Source: Thermomonas paludicola
GTDB taxonomy: Bacteria; Pseudomonadota; Gammaproteobacteria; Xanthomonadales; Xanthomonadaceae
Length of the DNA stretch: 64,000 nt
NCBI RefSeq assembly: GCF_024498955.1
Contig: NZ_CP093311.1
Coordinates: 1,674,001-1,738,000, forward strand
Reading direction: 5' to 3'
Shown: positions 28,773-36,933 of the stretch, one piece after another
How positions within the stretch are numbered: position 1 is the first letter of the stretch
Layout of the letters: each line of letters begins with the position of its first letter
Made by a program: the position numbers and the translations under genes
The notes under the pieces: model-generated
What the model saw: only the letters and a program-made list of their open reading frames with translations
Told to the model about the DNA's origin: nothing
The model's database searches: none

Positions 28773-28998
28773 GGGCGCCCTCCTGCTGCAGCCTCTCGCG
28801 ATACCGGGCCAGCACGTTCACAAGGCCCTGCAGGTTGCGGATCGCGGTATCGCATCGCTCCAGGCTCGGACGCGTCGCCAGCTCGCACAGCTGCGCGTGC
28901 ACGCTCTCGCCGTGCTCGGGGAGCGCCCGGCGGTATTCCTCCGCCGTGGGGCCGTAGAGCCGCGCCAGGGCGGCGATGTGGTCGGTCGCGGCGCTCAT
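28765..28998 (-). CDS. Hypothetical protein (element)
   Basis: 77 residues from ATG 28998, overlapping the AlpA-like gene stop (ATGA). All-helical and charged, with QLCELATRPSLERCDTAIRNLQGLVNVLARYRERLQQ suggesting a helical hairpin. No known family recognised. Its place in an overlapping chain supports it being real. Confidence 0.6.
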   Translation of the reverse strand: MSAATDHIAALARLYGPTAEEYRRALPEHGESVHAQLCELATRPSLERCDTAIRNLQGLVNVLARYRERLQQEGAHE

Positions 28999-29228
28999 GC
29001 GGCGGCCTTCCTTTCATTGGCGCGGGGGCGATACACGACAGGCATCCCCTCCTGGCTCTTGGCCTCCAGGAAATCAATCCACTTGCGCACGGCATCGGGG
29101 CGCGCGAAGCGGCGGCGGCCAACAAGGAACGTATCCAGGTGCCCCGCATTGATCGCGCAATAGATGCTCGGCATGGATTCGCCGGTCGCATCGGCAACGG
29201 CTTGCATCGACAGCTTCAAAGGTTCCAC
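28995..29228 (-). CDS. AlpA/excisionase-like DNA-binding protein
   Basis: 77 residues from a GTG start at 29228 with AGGAG a suitable distance upstream. The fold is a small MerR-like winged helix: LSMQAVADATGESMPSIYCAINAGHLDTFLVGRRRFARPDAVRKWIDFLE, where the segment VADATGESMPSIYCAINAG is the helix-turn-helix and GRRRFARPDAV the wing. Such proteins act as excisionase and/or activator of integrase or replication genes in P4-like elements. Upstream there is a nested inverted repeat that overlaps its ribosome-binding site and could be its own target. Confidence 0.8.
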   Translation of the reverse strand: MEPLKLSMQAVADATGESMPSIYCAINAGHLDTFLVGRRRFARPDAVRKWIDFLEAKSQEGMPVVYRPRANERKAAA

Positions 29229-29230
29229 GT

Positions 29231-29276
29231 CCTACGCTCCTGTTAGGCCGCGTTGTTTCGCGGCGGTATGCGTAGG
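29231..29276. promoter_or_regulatory. Nested inverted repeat before the AlpA-like gene
   Basis: Outer arms CCTACGC (29231-29237) / GCGTAGG (29270-29276) enclose inner arms CCGCG (29248-29252) / CGCGG (29259-29263) with a TTGTTT loop. It lies between two element genes and overlaps the ribosome-binding region of the AlpA-like gene. Either an operator or an RNA structure that controls its GTG start. Confidence 0.55.
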
Positions 29277-29310
29277 GTCTGGGGGATGGGCGCCTGTAGG
29301 GAAACGCCCC

Positions 29311-29874
29311 TTATTCGCTACAGCGGCCCCGCTCGTGCTCGACAACCCACTGCCGAACCGTTCCGCCCGTGGTGCCGTGATGCGATGCCACCATCTCCAA
29401 GATCGCCCCCTGTGTGCGCTTCCAGGCGGGGAACTTCGGAGCTTCGGCCATCTCCGTCAGGAGGTAGTACTCACGCACAGCAAGGTCTCGGGTTTCGCGC
29501 TGGCTAACCCGCTTGTCCGACTCTTTTGCGACCTCGGACAGCTTGTCTAGATAGGGTGCGATCCACTCAAGGAACGCAGGGGGCATAGGGTCAATTGCTC
29601 GGGCAGTGCGCCATGCTCGCCACAGGTGCGCCGCTCTTCCCGAGTCTTCGAACATGTCCAGTTGCCGGCGGATTTCGCCCGCGGCGGTCTGCATGAGCGT
29701 TTGCTGAAATACGTCCGCAGGGTCATCCGCCTTAAACGTGCCAGGTTGGAATTGGTAAAGCGGCCCGCTACGCGCCTGCACTGGCTCCGCTGGCTTCGCC
29801 ACAGCAAATCCCCAGCCTGCGGGCACTGCCCCCGCCTCAGCGGGGGGGCTCTCCGATGATCGCTTCCGGGTCAT
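29311..29874 (-). CDS. Hypothetical protein (element)
   Basis: 187 residues, start ATG 29874 overlapping the previous stop (ATGA). The Pro/Ser-rich N terminus (to about 45) is followed by a helical domain with VFQQTLMQTAAGEIRRQLDMFED and YLDKLSEVAKESDKRVSQRE. The C-terminal TQGAILEMVASHHGTTGGTV looks like a helix-turn-helix. It may be a DNA-binding regulator. Family not recognised. Confidence 0.6.
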   Translation of the reverse strand: MTRKRSSESPPAEAGAVPAGWGFAVAKPAEPVQARSGPLYQFQPGTFKADDPADVFQQTLMQTAAGEIRRQLDMFEDSGRAAHLWRAWRTARAIDPMPPAFLEWIAPYLDKLSEVAKESDKRVSQRETRDLAVREYYLLTEMAEAPKFPAWKRTQGAILEMVASHHGTTGGTVRQWVVEHERGRCSE

Positions 29875-30095
29875 GTGCGGGACCTTCTCGGAAGCTTGGC
29901 GATCTTCTCCCGCGCGCGGCGCAGCAGCTCCCGATCCTCCGGGCTTTGATCCACGAATGCCCGCGCCATCCGCAGCAGCTGCACTTGATCGCAGGCGCTG
30001 CCAGCGCGCGCGATGATCTGCGCCACGGCATCGGCGAGGTGTGCGGCCTCAGCCGGAAGCCGGCGCTCGATGGGGAACCGAACGACGGCACTCAT
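29871..30095 (-). CDS. Hypothetical protein (element)
   Basis: 74 residues from ATG 30095, overlapping its upstream neighbour by four bases. Helical with a basic C terminus (RRAREKIAKLPRRSRT). No family recognised; it belongs to the translationally coupled chain 29311-30621. Confidence 0.6.
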   Translation of the reverse strand: MSAVVRFPIERRLPAEAAHLADAVAQIIARAGSACDQVQLLRMARAFVDQSPEDRELLRRAREKIAKLPRRSRT

Positions 30096-30373
30096 GTCGG
30101 CTTCCGCATGCCGGCGGTCAGTGCACGCAAGCCGACCATTGCCGAATCGACGCGACGCTGCATCGCGAACAGGTAGTTCTCTTGCACGTCATCCGCCAGC
30201 GTGGCGAACCCCTGCATTCCCTCGCCGGTCACGCAAATCAGCATTGCACGCAGGTCGGCCAGATCGTTGTACAGCGCGTCGGCTGCGTCCAGGGTGTCCG
30301 GCTTGGCAGCATTCACCAGGTCAGCCGATGCACGCTTCACGCGGCGCAGGTATTCGTCGCGATCAATGCTCAT
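30092..30373 (-). CDS. Hypothetical protein (element)
   Basis: 93 residues from ATG 30373, overlapping the upstream gene stop (ATGA). Helical, with a possible coiled coil in ALYNDLADLRAMLICVTGEG. No family recognised. Confidence 0.6.
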   Translation of the reverse strand: MSIDRDEYLRRVKRASADLVNAAKPDTLDAADALYNDLADLRAMLICVTGEGMQGFATLADDVQENYLFAMQRRVDSAMVGLRALTAGMRKPT

Positions 30374-30621
30374 GCTGCGGCCTCCGCGACGGGCTCGGCA
30401 TAGTCAAGCCAAGACAGCGCCTCAGCGAACGCAGCCGTTTCATACTCGGCACTCAACATCGCGGGCGTGAGCTGCGGGTCGACGGCTTGCCCCATGCCTT
30501 CCGCTGCCCTTGCTTCCTGTCTGATCCGGTCGCATTCGCCATAGGAATGCAGGCCCACCACAAGCATCCGCCGAATGTGCGGGATCGCCTCGGCGGGTAG
30601 GGTTACCATTTCACTTGCCAT
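30370..30621 (-). CDS. Hypothetical protein (element), first of the small-gene chain
   Basis: 83 residues from ATG 30621, preceded by a strong AAGGAG eight bases upstream; the longer frame upstream is antisense to the integrase end and is unlikely. Begins MASEMVTLPAEAIPHIRRML, acidic and helical. It follows the integrase gene by ~50 bases and starts a run of four ATGA-coupled genes. Confidence 0.65.
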   Translation of the reverse strand: MASEMVTLPAEAIPHIRRMLVVGLHSYGECDRIRQEARAAEGMGQAVDPQLTPAMLSAEYETAAFAEALSWLDYAEPVAEAAA

Positions 30622-30671
30622 GTCTCGACTCCTTTGTAGTCGCGGTGTGGTGGGCGGGTCGGCTGCTCGTA

Positions 30672-31937
30672 TCAGCCGGCCCGCCGTTTGCCGGCCTTCG
30701 CCGGTTTCTGTAGCCCGATCCGCGCGACCGCATCGGCCAGCTTGTCGGGTGCCAAGTGCGCATAGCGCAGGGTCATCGCGATATCCGCGTGTCCCAGCAG
30801 CTCGCGCACCGTGTTCAAGTCGACGCCGGCCATGACGAGCTTCGATGCGAAGTCGTGGCGCAGGTCGTGGAATCGGAAGTCGGACAGCTCTGCGGAGGTG
30901 ACGATGCCGTCCCATGACTTGTTGATATTGGTTAGCCGCCCACCATCGGGTGAAGGAAACACAAGCCCCGCCATGCCGCGCTGCGCGCCCCACCGGGTCA
31001 ACACGTCCAGCGCCTCGGCATTCAACGGCACGTGCCGCGCCTTGCGGCTCTTGGCGTTGCCTGCCTCGACAGTCACCATCGCACGATCAAGGCTCACGCT
31101 TCGCCAGTCCAGCGAGAAAATTTCCCCACGCCTCAGGCCGGTATTCAGGGCCAGCAGCACCATCGGCATGAGGTGGTCAGTGAAGCCATCTTCCGGCCAC
31201 TGCGGGTGCCCCTCGCTGCCGCGTGCGGCGTGCCAGGCATTGTGCCGCGCCCCGCTCCCCCTCCGATCCGTCTCTCGCGCCGCCAGCGCTTCCCTGAGCC
31301 GCTTCGCTTCGTCGGCCGTCAAGTAGCGCACCCGGTTATCGTCGCCACCCTTCGCGCGCTTCACGGTGCGCAGGGGATGCTCCTGCAGGAACTGCCAGTC
31401 CACCGCGCGCGACAGGACGCCGCGAATCCGGTCAAGGTCGCGATTCACCGTCGCCGGCTTCCTGCCTTTGCGCAGCCGCGCCGACTTGATCCGCTCGATG
31501 TCAAACGCGGATATCGTGCGCAGCTCGCGGTCGTACAGGCTGCCGAACACGGGCTCGAGCGCATCTACAGTCGCCTGCCCGGCCTTCTGGTGCTCCTTCG
31601 CCCAGGGCGCGTAGTGGGCATCGATGAACTCGCGCAGCGTGATGGGTTTCTCATGGTCGGGCTTGTTCGCCTCGATGACCGCCACCGGTGCGCCGTGGGT
31701 GTCCGTCTCGACTAGGGCCGCTTTCGCCTTCACGCGTGCGGACTCGACCGTCACGCCAGGCCACTTGCCCAGCGAGCGGCTACTCGTGCGGCTCCACTGG
31801 ACGTTCCAACTTTTCACGCCGGACGGCTGCACCCTCAGATGCAGCTGCGGGACAACCGTGTCCCAGAGCCGATAGGGGACAGCCTCCGGCTTGGCGGCTT
31901 CCACGATGGCCGGCGATAGCTTTTTTGCGAGCTTCAT
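30672..31937 (-). CDS. int: P4-type tyrosine integrase
   Basis: 421 residues. Residues 1-~90 are the DUF4102-like arm-binding domain (LHLRVQPSGVKSWNVQW), ~98-185 the SAM-like core-binding domain, and ~200-410 the catalytic domain. The active-site set is complete: Arg269 in TGLRRGE, Lys near 297, His357 and Arg360 in FHDLRHDFA, His383 in LLGHAD, and Tyr392 in LRYAH. It should integrate the element into the tRNA-Pro 3' end, next to which it lies. The upstream gap carries the right arm repeat and a palindrome, so integrase expression may be affected by site occupancy. Confidence 0.95.
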   Translation of the reverse strand: MKLAKKLSPAIVEAAKPEAVPYRLWDTVVPQLHLRVQPSGVKSWNVQWSRTSSRSLGKWPGVTVESARVKAKAALVETDTHGAPVAVIEANKPDHEKPITLREFIDAHYAPWAKEHQKAGQATVDALEPVFGSLYDRELRTISAFDIERIKSARLRKGRKPATVNRDLDRIRGVLSRAVDWQFLQEHPLRTVKRAKGGDDNRVRYLTADEAKRLREALAARETDRRGSGARHNAWHAARGSEGHPQWPEDGFTDHLMPMVLLALNTGLRRGEIFSLDWRSVSLDRAMVTVEAGNAKSRKARHVPLNAEALDVLTRWGAQRGMAGLVFPSPDGGRLTNINKSWDGIVTSAELSDFRFHDLRHDFASKLVMAGVDLNTVRELLGHADIAMTLRYAHLAPDKLADAVARIGLQKPAKAGKRRAG

Positions 31938-31943
31938 ACGTTC

Positions 31944-31964
31944 CGTAACTGCGGGGTAACTGCG
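31944..31964 (+). repeat. Right copy of the 21-bp terminal repeat (integrase arm-site candidate)
   Basis: Identical to 23538-23558, same orientation, with two GTAACTGCG boxes 11 bases apart. It begins seven bases upstream of the integrase ATG, so bound integrase would sit on its own leader. Confidence 0.75.
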
Positions 31965-31988
31965 AAACGGACTATAACGCGAAACTTG

Positions 31989-32000
31989 GCGTAATTACGC
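31989..32000. promoter_or_regulatory. 12-bp palindrome upstream of int
   Basis: GCGTAATTACGC, perfect, inside an AT-rich stretch (about 31975-32055) between the arm repeat and attR. A likely operator or accessory-protein site in the integrase promoter. Confidence 0.5.
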
Positions 32001-32059
32001 AACCTTTTAAATCAGACACTTAACGCGCAACCCATTGATTCACTTACCCCCTAAAACTG

Positions 32060-32107
32060 GTTCGGGACGTAGAGGTCGCATGTTCGAATCCTGTCTCCCC
32101 GACCAAT
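32060..32107 (+). repeat. attR (truncated tRNA-Pro copy)
   Basis: 48 bp matching 23447-23494 with one substitution at 32081. It contains only the anticodon loop to the 3' end, so it is not a functional tRNA. The following 20 bases lead to the original chromosomal terminator. Confidence 0.93.
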
Positions 32108-32126
32108 GGAATCAAGCTGTTACACG

Positions 32127-32149
32127 AAACCGGCGCAAGCCGGTTTTTT
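32127..32149 (+). terminator. Original tRNA-Pro terminator displaced by integration
   Basis: AAACCGGC / GCCGGTTT stem with a GCAA loop, then TTT. It lies 20 bases beyond attR at the same relative distance as the element-borne terminator beyond attL. Confidence 0.75.
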
Positions 32150-32226
32150 GTTGTGACCTGCCCCCCACATGGCCCACCGCAGTGTCGGCTTGCGTTGTTC
32201 CCAGCAACCGCCATCAGGGATTTCGC

Positions 32227-33858
32227 GTGCAGGCAGCCCCGCTCCGTCCAACCGCCCCGACGCTCGCCCGGCCTGACCGTGCATCGCTGTTGAAGCAGTG
32301 GATGTTGCTGGTCATGCTGCCGCTGCTGCTGGTGATCGCCGCCGCGTTTTGTGTGCTGGCGTTCGCGGCTTGGCAGCTGGGAATTGTTCGTCCCGGTGCC
32401 GGTTTTCCGGAGGCACTGTGGCCCACCGGGTTGCTGATGCTGGCTGCGCTGGCGCTGGTGGTCGCCGGGAGCTGGGGCATCGCCATGCGCTTCGTCCGCC
32501 CAATCCTGGAGCTGACCGAAGCAGTGGAACGTCTGGGGCGTGGCGAGACGGTGCACCTGCATCACGACCGGCCCTCCAGCGCGCTGGGGCGCCTGCGCAA
32601 AGGCATCAACGATGCATCGAACACGCTGGCCAGTTCCCGCAACCGCATGCAGAGCGAGCTGGGCCGCGCCAGCATCGAGCTGGCCGAGAAAAACCTGAAG
32701 CTGGAAGCCGCCAGCCAGTCCCGCTCACGGTTGCTGGCGGCGGCCAGCCACGACCTGCGGCAGCCGCTGTATGCCCTGACCCTGTTTTCGTCCACCTTGC
32801 GGGCGGGCGAGACCGATCCTGAAAAAATCACCCGGGCAACGCATATCCAGGAATGCGTCGCCTCGCTGGACCAGCTGTTTTCGGAGTTGCTGGATTTGTC
32901 CCGGCTGGAAACCGGGGCGATGCGCGCGATCCCCGCCGATGTCCGGCTGGACGATGTGTTCGATGAAGTCAGCCGCAATTTCCGCATGTTGGCGGAATCG
33001 CGCGCGCTGCGGCTGGTCGTGCGCAAGACCGAGGCCTGGGTGCATTGCGACCGCACCATGCTGGCGCGCATCCTCAACAATCTGGTCAGCAATGCCCTGC
33101 GCTATACCAACGAAGGTGGCGTGCTGGTGGGCGTTCGCCAGCAGCCGGCGGGAACCGTGCGGATTGATGTCTGCGACACCGGTTGCGGCATCGCTGTCGA
33201 GCATCAGCAGCGGATTTTCGAGGAGTTCTATCAGGTTCCACAGCCCGCAACCCCGGCCGGCGAACGCAAGCGCGGGTTGGGGCTTGGTCTTGCAACCGTG
33301 CGCAAGCTGGCGGATCTGGTGGGTTGCAAGGTCAGCCTTGCCTCCAGACCGGGGCGTGGCACCGTGGTTTCGCTGCGCCTGCCCGCATGCGAAGCAGGTG
33401 CCCTGCGTTCCAGCGATCACGTCGATGCTCCGCTGGATATCAGCGGCTTGCGCGTGCTGGCCATCGACGATGAGCCCAGCATTCTCAACGGCCTGCACTC
33501 ACTGCTGCTGGAATGGGGGTGCATCGTGCGGACGGCGCATGACATCGACAGCGCACGGGCGCAACTGGAGGACTGGTTCACGCCGCCCGACCTCGTCATC
33601 AGCGACCTGCATCTGGGCGAAGGGCTCACTGGCCCGGACGTCCTGCGCGCCATTTGCCAGCGCTATCGCCTTGACCCGCAATCGCCGGGGTTCGCGCGGC
33701 TGATCGTGACCGGGGAAACCCGCCCGGAGCGCATTGGCGAACTCACTGCCAACCGTATTCCCGTGCTGTTCAAGCCGGTCGCGCCGGAGCGGCTGCGCGA
33801 GGCGATGCTGGCCACGGTGTTCGCAACGCGAGGCCCATCGGACGATCCGGGAGACTGA
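32227..33858 (+). CDS. Membrane hybrid histidine kinase with C-terminal receiver
   Basis: 543 residues from GTG 32227 (AGGGA just upstream); the start is uncertain and earlier in-frame codons run into attR. Two transmembrane helices (about 24-49 and 66-88) flank a short ~15-residue loop, so there is no sizeable periplasmic sensor. A HAMP-like linker and coiled coil follow. The HisKA site is His175 in AAASHDLRQPL, and the ATPase domain has NNLVSNALRYTNEGG, DTGCGI and GLGLGLATVRKL. A C-terminal receiver has IDDEPSIL and the phospho-acceptor Asp in VISDLHLGEG. Phosphorelay to an unknown partner is expected. Confidence 0.88.
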   Translation: MQAAPLRPTAPTLARPDRASLLKQWMLLVMLPLLLVIAAAFCVLAFAAWQLGIVRPGAGFPEALWPTGLLMLAALALVVAGSWGIAMRFVRPILELTEAVERLGRGETVHLHHDRPSSALGRLRKGINDASNTLASSRNRMQSELGRASIELAEKNLKLEAASQSRSRLLAAASHDLRQPLYALTLFSSTLRAGETDPEKITRATHIQECVASLDQLFSELLDLSRLETGAMRAIPADVRLDDVFDEVSRNFRMLAESRALRLVVRKTEAWVHCDRTMLARILNNLVSNALRYTNEGGVLVGVRQQPAGTVRIDVCDTGCGIAVEHQQRIFEEFYQVPQPATPAGERKRGLGLGLATVRKLADLVGCKVSLASRPGRGTVVSLRLPACEAGALRSSDHVDAPLDISGLRVLAIDDEPSILNGLHSLLLEWGCIVRTAHDIDSARAQLEDWFTPPDLVISDLHLGEGLTGPDVLRAICQRYRLDPQSPGFARLIVTGETRPERIGELTANRIPVLFKPVAPERLREAMLATVFATRGPSDDPGD

Positions 33859-33919
33859 AGACCGAGGCGGGTGTGGCGACCGGAGGCTCGACCACCACCC
33901 GCCCAGACCGCTGCCCCAG

Positions 33920-33964
33920 TTGCACGTGCGGCCAGTTCCCGTATGATAGTAATTGGTTACTATC
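33920..33964 (+). promoter_or_regulatory. Promoter and TetR operator of the exporter operon
   Basis: -35 TTGCAC (33920-33925), 16-base spacer, -10 TATGAT (33942-33947). Overlapping the -10 and the expected start site is a perfect inverted repeat GATAGTAA-TTGG-TTACTATC (33945-33964). The regulator ATG follows at 33969. This is the textbook arrangement for autorepression by a TetR protein. Confidence 0.85.
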
Positions 33965-33968
33965 TTTT

Positions 33969-34586
33969 ATGGACACCATGCGCCGCCCCCTGAAATACTT
34001 GCCCGCCGACGAACGCCGCGCCGTCACCGTGGAGACCGTGGTCGAACTGGCCGCCGAACAGAACCCCAGTGACATCACCACCGCCGCCATTGCCCAACGC
34101 ATGGGCCTGACCCAGGGCGCGCTGTTCCGCCACTTTCCCAACAAGGACGCCATTCTGGAGGCGGTCATGGCATGGGTGGCCGAACGGCTGTTGGCGCGCC
34201 TGGACGAGGCCGCGCGCACCGCCGGCACACCGCTGGCAGCACTGGAGGCGGTCTTCACGGCGCACATCGACTTCGTGACCCGCCATCCCGGCGTGCCGCG
34301 GATGATGTTCGGCGAGTTGCAGCGGCCCGGCGAGACCTTGCCAAAAAAGATGGTGCAAACCCTGATCCACGGCTATGGCCAGCGCCTGCAGCTGCTGCTG
34401 GACGCCGGCAAGGCGCAGGGCGCGCTGGATCAGGCACTGGACGTGCCTGCCGCCGCAACCCTGTTCATCGGCAGCGTGCAGGGACTGGTGATGCAGTCGC
34501 TTCTTGCCGGCGATGTGGCCCGGATGGGCCGCGACGCGCCCGGGGTCTTCGCCATCTATCGCCGCGGCATCGGGAGCATGCCATGA
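33969..34586 (+). CDS. TetR-family transcriptional regulator
   Basis: 205 residues from ATG 33969; an ATG three codons later is also possible. The N-terminal helix-turn-helix is ITTAAIAQRMGLTQGALFRHFPNKDAIL, followed by a ligand-binding helical domain with FVTRHPGVPRMMFGELQRP. It starts five bases after a perfect inverted repeat that overlaps the promoter, and its stop overlaps the next gene (ATGA). It should repress its own operon and release on binding an export substrate or related compound. Confidence 0.93.
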   Translation: MDTMRRPLKYLPADERRAVTVETVVELAAEQNPSDITTAAIAQRMGLTQGALFRHFPNKDAILEAVMAWVAERLLARLDEAARTAGTPLAALEAVFTAHIDFVTRHPGVPRMMFGELQRPGETLPKKMVQTLIHGYGQRLQLLLDAGKAQGALDQALDVPAAATLFIGSVQGLVMQSLLAGDVARMGRDAPGVFAIYRRGIGSMP

Positions 34587-35734
34587 AGTTTCCCCACCTT
34601 CAGCGCAGCACGCTGACACTGATTGCCGCGATCGTCCCGCTGGCGCTGCTGTTTGCGTATGTCGTGCTGCGCGCTGGCCCGATGGCGCCACTGGACGTGA
34701 CCACGACGACGGTGGAATCCCGCCGCATCGCGCCCGCCCTGTTCGGCATCGGCACCGTGCAGGCGCGCTACACCTACAAAATCGGCCCCACCTATGCCGG
34801 ACGCGTGCGTCGCCTGGATGTGCAGGTGGGCGATGCGGTCAAGGCTGGACAAGTGCTGGGCGAAATGGAGCCGGTGGACCTGGACCAGCGCATGGGGGCG
34901 CAGCAGGCCGCCATCCAGAGCGCGCAAGCCGCACGACAGCAAGCGCAGGCCCGGCAGGTGTTTGCCCAGTCGCAGGCCTATCGCTACGACCAACTCTTGG
35001 CCGCACGCATGATCAGCGAGGAAACCGCCGCCGCGCGCAAGCAGGAACTGGCCGTTGCCAATGCGGCGCTGGGCGCAGCACAGGAAGACGTTCGCCGGAT
35101 GCGTGCGGAACATGACGCCCTGCGCGCGCAACGCGGCAATCTGGAATTGATCGCGCCGGTGGACGGGCTGGTGGTGGCGCGCAATGCCGATCCGGGTACG
35201 ACGCTGGTGGCCGGACAGGCGGTGGTTGAACTCATCGATCCCGCCAGCCTGTGGGTGGATGCCCGTTTCGACCAGATCAGCGCAAACGGGCTGGAAGCCG
35301 GGCTGCCCTCGCGCATCGTGCTGCGCTCAAGTCGCGACCGCGCCGTGAACGGCCGCGTGCTGCGGCTCGAACCGCTGGCCGATGCGGTGACCGAGGAGAC
35401 GCGCGCCAAGATCGCGTTCGCCGTCGCGCCCTTGCCGCTGCCACCGCTGGGCGAGTTGGCCGAAGTGACCGTGCAACTGCCCGCACTGCCCGCCACCGCC
35501 ACCCTCCCCAATGCCGCCATCCGCACCCTCAACGGGCAACGCGGGGTGTGGAAGCTGACCAACGGCGACCTTGCATTCATTCCGGTCACGTTGGGGCGCG
35601 CAGATCTCGACGGCCGCGTGCAGATCAACAGCGGACTGAACGTCGGCGACCGCATCGTGCTCTACAGCGAGCGAACCCTGACCGCGACAAGCCGCATCCA
35701 TATCGTCGAACGCCTTGCCAAGGCGTCGCCATGA
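34583..35734 (+). CDS. Periplasmic adaptor (HlyD/RND MFP family) of ABC exporter
   Basis: 383 residues with an N-terminal membrane anchor (LTLIAAIVPLALLFAYVVL). The order is that of membrane fusion proteins: barrel-sandwich half (GPTYAGRVRRLDVQVGDAVKAGQVL), a long coiled coil rich in Gln/Ala (about 95-180), the second sandwich half (LIAPVDGLVVARNADPGTTL), then beta-barrel and membrane-proximal domains. It should link the inner-membrane ABC pump below to an outer-membrane channel, which is not encoded here. Overlaps the genes on both sides by four bases. Confidence 0.92.
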   Translation: MKFPHLQRSTLTLIAAIVPLALLFAYVVLRAGPMAPLDVTTTTVESRRIAPALFGIGTVQARYTYKIGPTYAGRVRRLDVQVGDAVKAGQVLGEMEPVDLDQRMGAQQAAIQSAQAARQQAQARQVFAQSQAYRYDQLLAARMISEETAAARKQELAVANAALGAAQEDVRRMRAEHDALRAQRGNLELIAPVDGLVVARNADPGTTLVAGQAVVELIDPASLWVDARFDQISANGLEAGLPSRIVLRSSRDRAVNGRVLRLEPLADAVTEETRAKIAFAVAPLPLPPLGELAEVTVQLPALPATATLPNAAIRTLNGQRGVWKLTNGDLAFIPVTLGRADLDGRVQINSGLNVGDRIVLYSERTLTATSRIHIVERLAKASP

Positions 35735-36933
35735 TCAACCTCGCCGGCCGCGACATCCTGCATGCCTGGGGCAAGTTCCTGTTCACCGGGATCGGCCTGG
35801 GGCTGCTGATCGGCGTCACCCTGACCATGGCAGGGGTGTATCGCGGGATGGTGGATGACGGCAAGGCGCTGCTGGACAACAGCGGTGCCGATCTTTGGGT
35901 GGTGCAACAAGACACGCTGGGCCCGTACGCCGAATCGTCCAGCCTTCCCGATGACCTGTGGCGCAGCATTCGCATCATGCCGGGAGTGGCGCAGGCGGCC
36001 AATATCACCTACCTCACCATGCAGGTGCGCCAAGGCCAGCGCGACGTGCGCGCCATGGTGGTCGGTATTGCCAGCGGCGGCCCCGGCATGCCCGGCTGGC
36101 CGCCGCAGCTGCTGGCTGGCCGGCACGTCACCCACAGCCACTACGAAGCAGTGGCCGATATCGCCAGCGGTTTTCGGCTGGGCGATACGCTCAAGATCCG
36201 CCGCAACCACTACACCGTGGTGGGCCTGACCCGGCGCATGGTGTCGTCCAGCGGCGACCCGATGGTGTTCGTCCCCCTGAAGGACGCGCAGGAAGCGCAG
36301 TTCCTCAAGGATAATGATGCGATCCTGATGCAGCGCCGCCGCACGGACGCCAACCCCGCCTTCAACCGCCCGGGCGTCCCGGGCCTTGTGGACGCCGTCA
36401 ATACCTCGCAAACCAGCAACACGGCCGTCAACGCCGTGCTGGTGCGAACCACGCCTGGCGCAAGCGCAGACGAAGTGGCCGAACCGATCCGGCGCTGGAA
36501 GCGCGTCACCGTGTACGACCGCACGCAGATGGAGGCCATCCTGATCGGCAAGCTGATTGCCACATCGGCCAAGCAGATCGGCATGTTCCTGATCGTGCTG
36601 GCTGCGGTCAGCGCGGCAATCGTGGCGTTCATCATCTACACGTTGACCATGGACAAGATCCGCGAGATCGCAGTGCTCAAACTGATCGGCACGCGCAACC
36701 GCACCATTGCATGGATGATCCTGCAACAGGCGCTGGTGCTGGGCGTGATCGGCTTCGTTGTCGGAAAAATCACCGCCACCTTCGCCGCCCCGTTGTTCCC
36801 GAAATACGTCCTGCTGATCCCGCAGGATGCGGCGCTTGGCTTCGTTGCAGTGCTGGTGCTGTGCGTGCTGTCCAGCCTGGTTGCCATCCGCATGGCGCTG
36901 AAGGTGGACCCGGCCGAAGCGATTGGAGGATGA
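35731..36933 (+). CDS. ABC exporter permease (MacB/DevC-like, FtsX fold)
   Basis: 400 residues from ATG 35731. Topology: one N-terminal helix (FLFTGIGLGLLIGVTLTMAG), a large extracytoplasmic domain (about 45-265), then three C-terminal helices (IGMFLIVLAAVSAAIVAFIIYTL and onward). This is the mechanotransmission-type permease of the MacB/DevC group. With the preceding adaptor and the following ATPase it forms a tripartite-efflux inner-membrane complex. Start and stop both overlap neighbours. Confidence 0.92.
   Translation: MINLAGRDILHAWGKFLFTGIGLGLLIGVTLTMAGVYRGMVDDGKALLDNSGADLWVVQQDTLGPYAESSSLPDDLWRSIRIMPGVAQAANITYLTMQVRQGQRDVRAMVVGIASGGPGMPGWPPQLLAGRHVTHSHYEAVADIASGFRLGDTLKIRRNHYTVVGLTRRMVSSSGDPMVFVPLKDAQEAQFLKDNDAILMQRRRTDANPAFNRPGVPGLVDAVNTSQTSNTAVNAVLVRTTPGASADEVAEPIRRWKRVTVYDRTQMEAILIGKLIATSAKQIGMFLIVLAAVSAAIVAFIIYTLTMDKIREIAVLKLIGTRNRTIAWMILQQALVLGVIGFVVGKITATFAAPLFPKYVLLIPQDAALGFVAVLVLCVLSSLVAIRMALKVDPAEAIGG

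Noticed and set aside
32060-32107. Second tRNA-Pro gene
   Set aside because: Only the anticodon-loop-to-3' part is present, with a T-stem mismatch; it is the attR repeat.
32035-32226. Extended N terminus of the hybrid kinase
   Set aside because: The extra in-frame codons cover attR and the tRNA terminator and would encode no domain; a GTG at 32227 with AGGGA upstream is preferred.
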